The position numbers and the translations under genes were made by a program. From positions 1 to 7,671 of the forward strand of contig JAIELR010000135.1 in assembly GCA_019752835.1 (NCBI GenBank): a stretch of DNA of 7,671 nt. Direction: 5' to 3'. Numbering within the stretch: position 1 is the stretch's first letter; each line of letters starts with the position of its first letter. The notes below the pieces were generated by a model that had not been told where the DNA came from, did not search any database, and saw nothing but the letters and a program-made list of their open reading frames with translations. Shown in pieces: positions 1 to 6,256 of the stretch. This DNA is from Gammaproteobacteria bacterium (GTDB lineage: Bacteria; Pseudomonadota; Gammaproteobacteria; UBA1113).

Positions 1-1776
1 ATAAAAGAGGTTCTTTCTGAAGAGGCAAATAAAAAAGAAGCTGCTTTTGAGAAATTAAAAGAGATGACACTGGAAAAGCATAATTTAGAGGTTTTAGAAA
101 AATACTGGGAACCATTGAGTCGCCAAAGAAAAGAAGTGATGAAAATTTTATTAAGTGTCGTGCCTGATGCGTGGTATGAAAAAAATGATTTGGCACGATG
201 GACACTGACAGAATGGCTTGTTGCTTATGGAACAGTCGACATATTATCTACTTACCTAGGCGATTTGTCTAATCTCAAGAATATAAAAATGTATGATGGC
301 AGAGCGGTATTACATCATGCTGCTCGATTAAATACAGCTGACATGGTAGACACTGTGTTAAAGCATAGCGATGCTGGGGAAAAGGCGAATTACAACTGGA
401 GTTGCTTGGTATGGCATGAGGCAGCCCAAAATGAAAAACACGGCGCAGCTATTCTGGCGCGTTTGTGGGAAGATGCCGATATGCGTGACCGCATGAAGCA
501 GGTTACTCCTTACAGCTCCACGGTGTTGCATATAGCAGCTAGCTTGGGGACGCTCGACACAGTGGTTTTTTTGTTAAAGCATAGCGAAGCTGAGCTAAAA
601 AAGGCGAAGGATAAAAACGGTTGGACGATATGGAATTGCGCAGCCCAAAATGAAAAACAGGGCGCAGCTATTCTGGCGCTTTTGTGGAAAGATGCTGATA
701 TGCGTGACTGCATGAAGCAGGTTAATAATGACGGTAACACAGTGTTGCATACAGCGGCTCGCTATGGTACGGCCGAGGCAGTGGATTTTTTGTTACAGCG
801 CAGTGATGGTGAGCTAAAAAAGGCCAAAATTATAGCGGGTGGGTTGGTATGGCATTATGCAGCTATGAATGAAAAACAGGGCGCAGCTATTCTGGCGCGT
901 TTGTGGAAAGATGCTGATATGCGTGCCTGCATGAAGGAGGTTGATATGCGTGGACACACAGTGTTGGATACCGCGGCTCGCGATGGAACGGCCGAGGCAG
1001 TGGATTTTTTGTTACAGCACAGTGATGGTGAGCTAAAAAAGGCCAAAATTATAGCGGGTAGGTTGGTATGGCATTATGCAGCCCGGAATGAAAAACAGGG
1101 CGCGGCTATTCTGGAGCGTTTGTGGGAGGATGCGGCGATGCGTAGCAGCATGAAGAAGATTGATATGGAGGGCTTCACGGTGTTGCATACAGCGGCTAGC
1201 TGGGGGACGGTCGAGGCAGTGGCTTTTTTGTTACAGCACAGTGATGCTGAGTTAAAAAAGGCGAAAACTAAAGACGATTTGACGGCCTGGCATCATGCAG
1301 CCTGGAATCAAAGACAGGGCGCGGCTATTCTGGCGCTGTTGCTGGAAGATGCTGATATGCGTGACGGCATAAAAGAGGTTGATAATGACGGTTGGACGGT
1401 GTTGCATACAGCGGCTCGCGGCGGGACGGCCGACATGGTGGCTTTTTTGTTACAGCATTGCGATGCTGAGCTAAAAAAGGCAAAAACCTCGAGTAATGAA
1501 ACTGCGTTCACACTAGCTCAATATAATAAAAAGCATGGTAAGAAAATTTTAGAGCTATTGAATGAAGATAATAAAAAGTCGTTGTCAAAAGTTCAGTCAA
1601 CTCAACACAAAGAAGTTTCAAATAATCAAAATTCAAAAATAATTACCGATTTTTTTAAACCTCCGTCGGTACCTGCCCAAGTACCCACTATCGAAAACGC
1701 AAATAACGGACTTCATTCGCCCAATTTACTTGATCAACCCGTTGCTTCAACAAATCAAAAAAGCATTAATGGGTAA
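1..1776 (+). CDS. Ankyrin-repeat protein, candidate secreted effector (5'-truncated by window edge)
   Basis: The frame is open from base 1. The first ATG in the window (64) is probably internal, because the 21 codons before it encode a Lys/Glu-rich helical stretch that continues smoothly into the protein. 591 residues are visible. An N-terminal helical part is followed by six units of about 73 residues (codons 289-1596), each holding two ankyrin-like helix pairs. The first half has the classic TVLHTAA..GT.E.V.FLLQ pattern; the second is a divergent form, VWHYAA.NEKQGAAIL..LW.DADM. The last about 60 residues are polar, Asn/Gln/Ser/Pro-rich and probably disordered, and include the core ITDFF. 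Ankyrin proteins usually mediate protein-protein contacts, and in intracellular bacteria many are type IV-secreted effectors; secretion here is inferred, with no catalytic domain seen in the visible part. Upstream domains may lie outside the window. The repeat array looks less AT-rich than the flanking genes. Confidence 0.9.
   Translation: MKEVLSEEANKKEAAFEKLKEMTLEKHNLEVLEKYWEPLSRQRKEVMKILLSVVPDAWYEKNDLARWTLTEWLVAYGTVDILSTYLGDLSNLKNIKMYDGRAVLHHAARLNTADMVDTVLKHSDAGEKANYNWSCLVWHEAAQNEKHGAAILARLWEDADMRDRMKQVTPYSSTVLHIAASLGTLDTVVFLLKHSEAELKKAKDKNGWTIWNCAAQNEKQGAAILALLWKDADMRDCMKQVNNDGNTVLHTAARYGTAEAVDFLLQRSDGELKKAKIIAGGLVWHYAAMNEKQGAAILARLWKDADMRACMKEVDMRGHTVLDTAARDGTAEAVDFLLQHSDGELKKAKIIAGRLVWHYAARNEKQGAAILERLWEDAAMRSSMKKIDMEGFTVLHTAASWGTVEAVAFLLQHSDAELKKAKTKDDLTAWHHAAWNQRQGAAILALLLEDADMRDGIKEVDNDGWTVLHTAARGGTADMVAFLLQHCDAELKKAKTSSNETAFTLAQYNKKHGKKILELLNEDNKKSLSKVQSTQHKEVSNNQNSKIITDFFKPPSVPAQVPTIENANNGLHSPNLLDQPVASTNQKSING
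289..1596 (+). repeat. Six tandem coding units, 219-bp period (double-ankyrin unit)
   Basis: The units start at 289, 505, 724, 943, 1162 and 1381; the first and last are 216 bp and the rest 219 bp. The phase is shown by the motif GGCGCAGC or GGCGCGGC at 442, 661, 880, 1099 and 1318, exactly 219 bp apart. Units 3 and 4 are nearly identical at DNA level (771-907 against 990-1126, only a few differences), which points to recent duplication or gene conversion. The last unit is the most diverged in its second half and probably caps the array. The repeats keep frame, so recombination would change the number of ankyrins without breaking the gene. Confidence 0.93.
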
Positions 1777-1879
1777 AGTGTGTTTTTTGTGTATTTCTAC
1801 GTATTTATGCTCTCCTATAGGAAAGGAATGATGTTTATGATTGTGAGAAACTACAGGTAATCTTTCATTTATCGTCGAG

Positions 1880-1910
1880 GTCGGTATGTTCCAAAATGGA
1901 ACATACTGAC
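1880..1910. promoter_or_regulatory. 14-bp inverted repeat with 3-nt loop, operator-like or hairpin
   Basis: The left arm GTCGGTATGTTCCA (1880-1893) pairs with TGGAACATACTGAC (1897-1910) across the loop AAA, with a single G-T pair interrupting otherwise perfect symmetry. The inner core TGTTCCA-AAA-TGGAACA resembles dimeric repressor operators. No intact gene starts directly downstream on either strand, so it may be an orphan operator of a lost gene or a structured RNA element. Confidence 0.6.
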
Positions 1911-1961
1911 GTTTCATCGCATTATTTAGGTGGATGGTATTCAGATCGACGCCTGAAGCGA

Positions 1962-2020
1962 TATTATACCTTGAGTATTATACAAGAGGTATAATACTCA
2001 AGGTATAATACCTCTTGTAT
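1962..2020. repeat. Compound inverted repeat forming two mutually exclusive hairpins
   Basis: A perfect 22-bp inverted repeat joins 1962-1983 to 1989-2010 with loop AAGAG. Overlapping it, 1979-1997 pairs with 2003-2021 with one mismatch and loop TCAAG. The two cannot form together because both use about 1979-2010. The sequence is AT-rich and contains several copies of GGTATAAT or its complement. Position between convergent genes would suit a bidirectional terminator, but there is no T-run; an attenuator-like switch or a mobile-element remnant are alternatives. Confidence 0.75.
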
Positions 2021-2029
2021 ATGAAATAG

Positions 2030-2151
2030 AGGTTGCCCTCAGGTTTACGGCAAAAAATACAGCATATAAGTTTTGTTTTTTCGGGAAGCAGTCGACAGTT
2101 ATTAAGCACTATCTTTGAAAATAAAAATCCTCCTTTTTACAAATTATGTCA
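2030..2151 (+). pseudogene. Fossil of an ATPase_2-type (archaeal-type) AAA gene
   Basis: The plus-strand frame through 2033 encodes LRQKIQHISFVFSGSS, then RQLLSTIFENKNPPFYK. This matches the pattern of the PF01637 ATPase family after Walker B: a helix ending in Gln-His, a beta strand, the sensor-like SGSS, a helix with LL..IF, and PFY. Only about 40 codons survive. A stop codon (2027-2029) closes the frame upstream, with no Walker A or B nearby. After about 2151 the frame runs antisense into the 3' end of the DUF4143 ATPase and loses resemblance. I read this as a truncated remnant. Recognition is from remembered family patterns, not a search. Confidence 0.6.
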
Positions 2152-3438
2152 AAAAACGGCATTCAATTCCGAAAACAGATTTTTTATCTTTCTTAAAGGA
2201 ATGAAGATGACCTCGGTTTTATCAATCATGGTTCTCTCGTTGAAATCACGAGTTATTATAAAGCCTTTCTGAGGTTGATAAGCGTCAATAAATGAACGAA
2301 ATGAACGACTGATGGTAGGTTTTTTAAAGTTTTGATATTTCACCTCAATGGGATAAAAAAATTCTAGATTTTTATACAGTACGAAATCAACTTCAGCACC
2401 ACTTTTAGTGCGCCAAAAATTTATTTTAAAATCCAGGAAATGTTGTACTTTGTATTTTAAAATTTCTTGAAATACAGCACTTTCAACTAATAAACCATTG
2501 TCTGTTCGATTGTCAACGGGACTAAAATTACCGAGTGCCTGGTTACGAAAACCATTATCAATATAATAACATTTGGGATTAGACGTTATTTCAGTGCGTT
2601 TATTGCCGGTAAAAGGATAAATAGTTTGCAAAACATAAGTTTTTTCCAATACTGAAAGATAATGTCGGATCATGGTGACGGACACATTACAATCGTTAGC
2701 TAATGTTTGATAATTGAGTAGTTGTCCTGATGAGTGTGCGATGAGCATCATGATTTTTTCTAATACTAGAGGATTTCTAACTCTTAATATTTCTACGATA
2801 TCGCGATTGATATAGTTTTGATAAAGCTGTGATAGGAGTGCTCTTTTTTCATTCCCAAGAATGATTTGGGGATAGCATCCATAAATTAATTCTGCTTCCA
2901 AGTTTAACTTTGTTCCAAGCTCTTGGTGGCTGAGCGGTAAGATAATTGCCTCAAATTGCCGTCCAGTTAAATGTTCCTGGACTTTGCTCTTAATTTCAAG
3001 TTGTGAAGAGCCTGTAACAATAAGTTTAATTTTGAGATTTAAATCAACAAGAGATTTAAGAAAAAGCCCCGGATTTTCTAGTCGCTGTACTTCATCGATA
3101 AATAAAATAAATTGGGTCAACTCAAATTCTTCAATAAGTTCATTGATGATATGAATACCATCGAGCCAATGTCGAATCAAGGGGCTATCACAGGTTAAAA
3201 AAAGGAGTTGTTCAAATCGACCTTGCTTAATAATTTCCTGGCAAAGAAACTTCCCTAAGGTTGTTTTTCCTGCTTGCCGAGGTCCTACCAGGATGGTCAC
3301 TAATCGGTCCCAGTCAGGCAAGGCTAGTTTCTCCGTTTGTAGCCTCGGTACATAATGGTCTGTCGGTAAAATGGGAGTTTCTGGTCGCTGCAACCAAGGG
3401 TTCATTTGGTGGATCTGTGCGATAAGTTTAGCATCCAT
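2149..3438 (-). CDS. AAA_14 / DUF4143 ATP-binding protein
   Basis: The protein has 429 residues. Walker A GPRQAGKTT is at 52-60, Walker B FILFIDE at about 110-116, and a sensor-like VTGSS at 141-145. A helix-turn-helix-like stretch follows at about 240-275 (LLNYQTLANDCNVSVTMIRH). The C-terminal DUF4143 part has a PD-(D/E)XK-like constellation: E319, D351 in GAEVDFV, and E365/K367 in IEVKY. All key residues of both domains are present, so the protein is probably intact and typical in length. The family is widespread, often multicopy and lineage-restricted; its biological role is not established, with ideas including DNA-linked or conflict functions. A longer frame from a TTG at 3501 exists, but its extra 21 codons are the inverted repeat 3443-3489, and the ATG at 3438 has AGGG nine bases upstream, so 3438 is preferred. 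The last 10 residues recur in the remnant at 6191-6256. Confidence 0.9.
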   Translation of the reverse strand: MDAKLIAQIHQMNPWLQRPETPILPTDHYVPRLQTEKLALPDWDRLVTILVGPRQAGKTTLGKFLCQEIIKQGRFEQLLFLTCDSPLIRHWLDGIHIINELIEEFELTQFILFIDEVQRLENPGLFLKSLVDLNLKIKLIVTGSSQLEIKSKVQEHLTGRQFEAIILPLSHQELGTKLNLEAELIYGCYPQIILGNEKRALLSQLYQNYINRDIVEILRVRNPLVLEKIMMLIAHSSGQLLNYQTLANDCNVSVTMIRHYLSVLEKTYVLQTIYPFTGNKRTEITSNPKCYYIDNGFRNQALGNFSPVDNRTDNGLLVESAVFQEILKYKVQHFLDFKINFWRTKSGAEVDFVLYKNLEFFYPIEVKYQNFKKPTISRSFRSFIDAYQPQKGFIITRDFNERTMIDKTEVIFIPLRKIKNLFSELNAVF

Positions 3439-3442
3439 AGTT

Positions 3443-3489
3443 TTTAACCCTGCTAATATTATTGTGAAAGTAATTTTAGCAGGGTTAAA
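3443..3489 (-). promoter_or_regulatory. Inverted repeat covering the ATPase ribosome binding site
   Basis: Arms at 3443-3461 and 3471-3489 are 19 bp each with one mismatch, separated by the 9-base loop 3462-3470. In the minus-strand transcript the 3' arm contains GCAGGGT, the ribosome binding site of the ATPase start at 3438, and it is paired with ACCCTGC of the 5' arm. The element could therefore block translation as an RNA hairpin, or act as an operator for a dimeric regulator. Both roles are inferred; the symmetry is seen directly. Confidence 0.75.
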
Positions 3490-3509
3490 CGTATTTTTCA
3501 AGTCGAAAC

Positions 3510-3662
3510 ATGGCGGGAATGGTCAAAAAAGACGCAATATTTCAGTTGAATATCTGCATTCTCATATCACTCGTCGGCAAAATTATTTATTATATAATAA
3601 AAATTTGTGATGTAATAAATATTCGTGATATAATAAAAATTCGTGCCAATCAAGTGAGATGA
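3510..3662 (+). CDS. Possible small ORF, 50 aa, hydrophobic, doubtful
   Basis: An ATG at 3510 (or 3519) opens a 50-codon frame that ends at TGA 3660-3662, twelve bases before the start of the 407-residue P-loop gene. The stop overlaps the ribosome binding site of that gene, an arrangement compatible with translational coupling. The product starts MAGMVKKDAIFQ, has a hydrophobic stretch over about residues 11-33, and ends with a basic tail. Its second half is encoded by the three 18-bp repeats, whose length keeps the frame. The Ile/Lys-rich composition may simply reflect AT-rich promoter DNA, there is no good ribosome binding site at 3510, and the candidate promoter lies inside the ORF. No family was recognised. 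It is more likely non-coding than coding. Confidence 0.2.
   Translation: MAGMVKKDAIFQLNICILISLVGKIIYYIIKICDVINIRDIIKIRANQVR
3593..3646 (+). repeat. Three tandem 18-bp direct repeats
   Basis: The copies are TATAATAAAAATTTGTGA (3593-3610), TGTAATAAATATTCGTGA (3611-3628) and TATAATAAAAATTCGTGC (3629-3646). They are contiguous, with no spacer, about 29 bp upstream of the P-loop/winged-helix gene. The arrangement resembles iterons or a multi-site operator. The product of the downstream gene, which has a DNA-binding-type domain, is an obvious candidate to bind them. Confidence 0.85.
3605..3634 (+). promoter_or_regulatory. Candidate sigma-70 promoter embedded in the 18-bp repeats
   Basis: TTGTGA (3605-3610) and a perfect TATAAT (3629-3634) are separated by 18 bp. 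Each repeat unit carries a -10-like element at its start and a -35-like element at its end, so the array itself forms the promoter. Transcription would start at about 3641, giving a short leader before the ribosome binding site GAGG (3661-3664) and ATG 3675. A regulator bound to the repeats would compete directly with RNA polymerase. Another TATAAT at 3593 may be a weaker alternative. Confidence 0.5.
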
Positions 3663-3674
3663 GGATATTCGACC

Positions 3675-4898
3675 ATGCAGTGGGAATCTATGGGCTTTAA
3701 AGATGAGCCATTCAGGACGCAACCCCTTACCGCGTATACGTTAGAGCTTTATACCGGCAATGAGGAGAAGATTATTCAAAGCCAGTTCGCTTTACATTCG
3801 AGCAATATGGTGATGGTTATTGAAGGCTCCAGGGGGGTCGGTACAACTTCATTTGGGAATTTTTTAAGATTTAAGGCTCAAGAAGAGCGAAAGTACTTTA
3901 CTCCCACCAGTGAGATCCGAGTGGAGCCTAATTGGAGTGCAGAAACCCTCATTGCTGCAGTGTTGGCCAATATCATTTCGACGCTTGAGCTACATTACCT
4001 TGAAAAGGTAAAAGATAAGTCAATTTTTAAAGAGGCTAAAGCTCTAGTTCAACGCGTAACAGAAACGTATCGCTCGTTTGGGATGACAGCATTTGGACTC
4101 GGTGCGAGTTATGGAAAATCAAGCAGCGCAAGTCAACCGATGATTATGCCTACTCAGGTATTGTCACAACATTTAGAGGGATTGGTTCAGGTTGCTTATG
4201 AGCTAGGATTTAAATATGGTATTTTAATTCAGCTAAATAATTTAGATATTGGCGTAGTGCAAGAAGAAAATCACATTAAAATGTTGTTGAATATTATGCG
4301 AGACTATTTTCAAATAACTGGCACAAGTTGGCTGTTGGTAGGTGATTTATCTTTGCGCCATTTTATTGCTCAAGAGGTGGATCGCGTTGATGATATCGTT
4401 GCCTTTGAAACAACTATTACACCATTATCCGAAGTAGATTATTTAGCGATGATAGATAAGCGCGTCAATTGTTTTCGTATTAATTCGCGCGTTGAGCTGC
4501 CTGTTGATAAAGACGTTTTACTTTATTTGTATCATATTACCAAAGGTCGTTTGAGGTTTATTTTTGGCTTATTAAATCGATTATTTAACACCTTACAAGT
4601 AGGAACATTGACTGAGCGTGTTACGTTAGATTTGGCGAAGCCTGTTGTTATTAATTATTCTCAAGAGCGTATTCGTCGTTTTAACTTAAGTGCAAATGAA
4701 AAACTTATTTTAAAAATTATCGTAGAGAAAGACGCCATTCAAGTTAAAGAAATTGCAAGTATTTTAGAAAAGAAGCCAAGTCATATTTCAAATATTCTTG
4801 CACAACTTTTAGAGCATAAATTAGTCGGGTATACAAAAGAATGGCGAAATCATTATTACTATGCATCAATCGATGCGCTTATTGCTTATTCGGCTTAA
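3675..4898 (+). CDS. Orc/Cdc6- or TniB-like P-loop NTPase with winged-helix C-terminus
   Basis: The protein has 407 residues. An N-terminal MGFKDEPFRTQPLT segment precedes a P-loop at 50-59, EGSRGVGTTS, in which the invariant Walker A lysine is replaced by threonine (T57). The presumed Walker B strand (182-191, GILIQLNNLD) has two asparagines where acidic residues are usual. A sensor-like SWLLVGD (218-224) and a lid-like segment at 247-265 follow. Residues about 335-400 form a winged-helix domain: recognition helix around KPSHISNILAQLLEHKLV, and a wing with HYYYAS. The layout recalls Orc1/Cdc6 and ExeA/TniB-type AAA+ proteins, which load or act on DNA. Nucleotide binding may be weak or non-catalytic. 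The start ATG follows GAGG by 10 bases. It stands alone behind the 18-bp repeats and is divergent from the DUF4143 ATPase. Function is unknown; a DNA-binding or regulatory role is inferred from fold only. Confidence 0.8.
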   Translation: MQWESMGFKDEPFRTQPLTAYTLELYTGNEEKIIQSQFALHSSNMVMVIEGSRGVGTTSFGNFLRFKAQEERKYFTPTSEIRVEPNWSAETLIAAVLANIISTLELHYLEKVKDKSIFKEAKALVQRVTETYRSFGMTAFGLGASYGKSSSASQPMIMPTQVLSQHLEGLVQVAYELGFKYGILIQLNNLDIGVVQEENHIKMLLNIMRDYFQITGTSWLLVGDLSLRHFIAQEVDRVDDIVAFETTITPLSEVDYLAMIDKRVNCFRINSRVELPVDKDVLLYLYHITKGRLRFIFGLLNRLFNTLQVGTLTERVTLDLAKPVVINYSQERIRRFNLSANEKLILKIIVEKDAIQVKEIASILEKKPSHISNILAQLLEHKLVGYTKEWRNHYYYASIDALIAYSA

Positions 4899-4965
4899 TC
4901 AATATTGAAGCTGGTACGCATATTGGTAAGGCAAATCCTAGGTGATGTTTAAAGAAGGGAAATCC

Positions 4966-6156
4966 ATGAAATATAAAATTGCGATTGTAGGCGGTTCAAT
5001 AACAGGCTGTATATTAGGACAGTTGCTGAAAGAAAATCCAAATATAGATGTGAGTATTTTTGAGCGTTCATCAAATGCCCTTGAATCTCGAGGGGCAGGA
5101 ATAACCCTACCACTCGTCTTAATCAATAAAGTTAATCTATTGCTAGGCGATAAACCATGCCCTTTTTATCCCATGGATAAACGGATTTTTTTTGTTAAAG
5201 ATGATTATGAGAATACCGATAATAAACGCGAAATATGGCAACAAGCTATTTCTGCCGCAGCCATTAATTGGGGAATGCTTTATGAGAGCCTTCGCTTTGG
5301 TTTAGACGATATTTATCATTCTGGTTGCAATATTAAAAATATTGAATGCGCTCCAGATGTGTTGCCTACGCTCGAGTTTGATAATGGGGAAAAAAAACAA
5401 TTTGATCTGGTTGTCTGTGCCGATGGTTATAATTCACTAGGTAAAAAAATATTATTCCCTGAAAATAAGCTCAATTATGCGGGTTATATTGCTCGGCGAG
5501 GCATGGCGTCCAGAAAAAAAGGGATGAATGATGAATTTTTAGGTTATTATTGTTTTGAGCAAGGGCATCTTATTGCTTATCCTATTCCTGGAAAAAATGT
5601 TGATCATATCAATTGGGCTCTTTATGCAAAGATGACTGAAGAAGACTTAGCGGAATTCATGCACATTCAGCAGCCTTCAAAACCATTGACAGAAAGCTCG
5701 CAAGCAAGACTACAAGATCTGGCAAAAAAATGTTTGCCATTACAAGCAAGTGAAATGATCGCGCAATCATATAATGTATTTTACCAAGTGGTTTATGATG
5801 GAATGGCTCCTTCTGTCAGCAAAAATAATGTGGTTTTGATGGGTGATGCATCCAAAGTATTGCGCCCTCATTTAGGAAGTGGCGCAGCGGAAGGAATTCG
5901 CCAAGCATTTGATCTTGCTCATCAGATTGAATCCAACGCTACATTGGTTGACGCCATCTCTACCTGGACACTTGCGGAAAATAGCCAAAGTGAGACTATG
6001 GCAGCCCTTGCTTCCCGCTTAGGCAATACATTAGTTAATTCGCCTCCAGATTGGGAGCGTATGACGCCAGATCTCATGGAAGAATGGTGGAAAAGTGTGA
6101 TGATAGGGAAAACGTCGTATTTGGTCGATGATGCTAAAAAATTTGAATTTAATTGA
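4966..6156 (+). CDS. FAD-dependent monooxygenase, PHBH-fold family
   Basis: The protein has 396 residues, the usual length for single-component flavin hydroxylases. The dinucleotide-binding motif is IAIVGGSITG (5-14), the GGSxxG variant seen in 2,6-dihydroxypyridine 3-hydroxylase relatives, followed by IFERS at 31-35 and SRGAGI at 41-46. CADGYNS (151-157) matches the conserved DG motif that binds FAD and NAD(P)H, and LMGDASKVLRPHLGSGAAEG (291-310) is the second FAD-binding motif. Members hydroxylate aromatic or heteroaromatic rings using NAD(P)H and oxygen; the substrate here cannot be read from sequence. The ATG at 4966 is chosen because AAGGGA (4955-4960) lies five bases upstream and the FAD motif then begins at once; an in-frame GTG at 4942 is less likely. 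The gap to the upstream gene is 67 bp, so cotranscription is possible. No neighbouring catabolic genes are present. Confidence 0.88.
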   Translation: MKYKIAIVGGSITGCILGQLLKENPNIDVSIFERSSNALESRGAGITLPLVLINKVNLLLGDKPCPFYPMDKRIFFVKDDYENTDNKREIWQQAISAAAINWGMLYESLRFGLDDIYHSGCNIKNIECAPDVLPTLEFDNGEKKQFDLVVCADGYNSLGKKILFPENKLNYAGYIARRGMASRKKGMNDEFLGYYCFEQGHLIAYPIPGKNVDHINWALYAKMTEEDLAEFMHIQQPSKPLTESSQARLQDLAKKCLPLQASEMIAQSYNVFYQVVYDGMAPSVSKNNVVLMGDASKVLRPHLGSGAAEGIRQAFDLAHQIESNATLVDAISTWTLAENSQSETMAALASRLGNTLVNSPPDWERMTPDLMEEWWKSVMIGKTSYLVDDAKKFEFN

Positions 6157-6190
6157 GTATGAGTTGATTCTTATAGTTATCCCTACGAGT

Positions 6191-6256
6191 TTAATATTTT
6201 TTAAAAAGGTCATTCAACTCAGAAAACAGATTTTTTAACACCATAAACTTACTCAG
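6191..6256 (-). pseudogene. Remnant sharing the C-terminal tail of the DUF4143 ATPase
   Basis: Read on the minus strand directly after the TAA of the 344-residue gene and in the same frame, the codons give VLKNLFSELNDLFKKY and a TAA at 6191-6193. The ATPase at 2149-3438 ends KIKNLFSELNAVF. At DNA level, 6211-6238 matches 2160-2187 at 25 of 28 positions with the reading frame conserved. It could be the scar of a second ATPase copy or a transferred 3' end. No other part of the ATPase is seen here. Confidence 0.6.

Larger units (their letters stand above)
1777..2029. other. Non-coding stretch with several palindromes
   Basis: This lies between the convergent ankyrin and ATPase genes. It contains a perfect 10-bp palindrome TCCTATAGGA (1813-1822), a strong hairpin at 1880-1910 and a compound inverted repeat at 1962-2020. 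A 10-codon ORF (1828-1860) follows a good AGGA-type ribosome binding site, and a 32-codon ORF starts inside the hairpin (1896-1994); neither is recognisable, and neither is called as a gene. No clear rho-independent terminator with a T-run follows the ankyrin stop codon. Confidence 0.6.

Noticed and set aside
510..1511. Several minus-strand frames of 60-76 codons inside the ankyrin gene
   Set aside because: They are antisense shadows recurring with the 219-bp period; the products are low-quality Ser/Ala/Phe-rich sequences with no ribosome binding sites.
1896..1994. 32-codon ORF beginning inside the 1880-1910 hairpin
   Set aside because: It has no ribosome binding site, ends inside the compound hairpin, and the product is unrecognised; frame openness over this length is expected by chance.
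2152..2272. Plus-strand continuation of the ATPase_2 fossil frame
   Set aside because: It runs antisense to the intact DUF4143 gene and loses any family resemblance after about 2151.
3371..3610. 79-codon plus-strand frame overlapping the ATPase start
   Set aside because: The first part is antisense to the ATPase gene and the inverted repeat, the rest is promoter DNA; no recognisable protein.
4938..5126. 62-codon minus-strand frame over the start of the monooxygenase
   Set aside because: Antisense to well-conserved FAD-binding motifs; no family resemblance.
6160..6221. 8-bp inverted repeat TGAGTTGA/TCAACTCA as a terminator between convergent genes
   Set aside because: The loop is about 46 nt and no T-run follows; the right arm belongs to the ATPase tail remnant.
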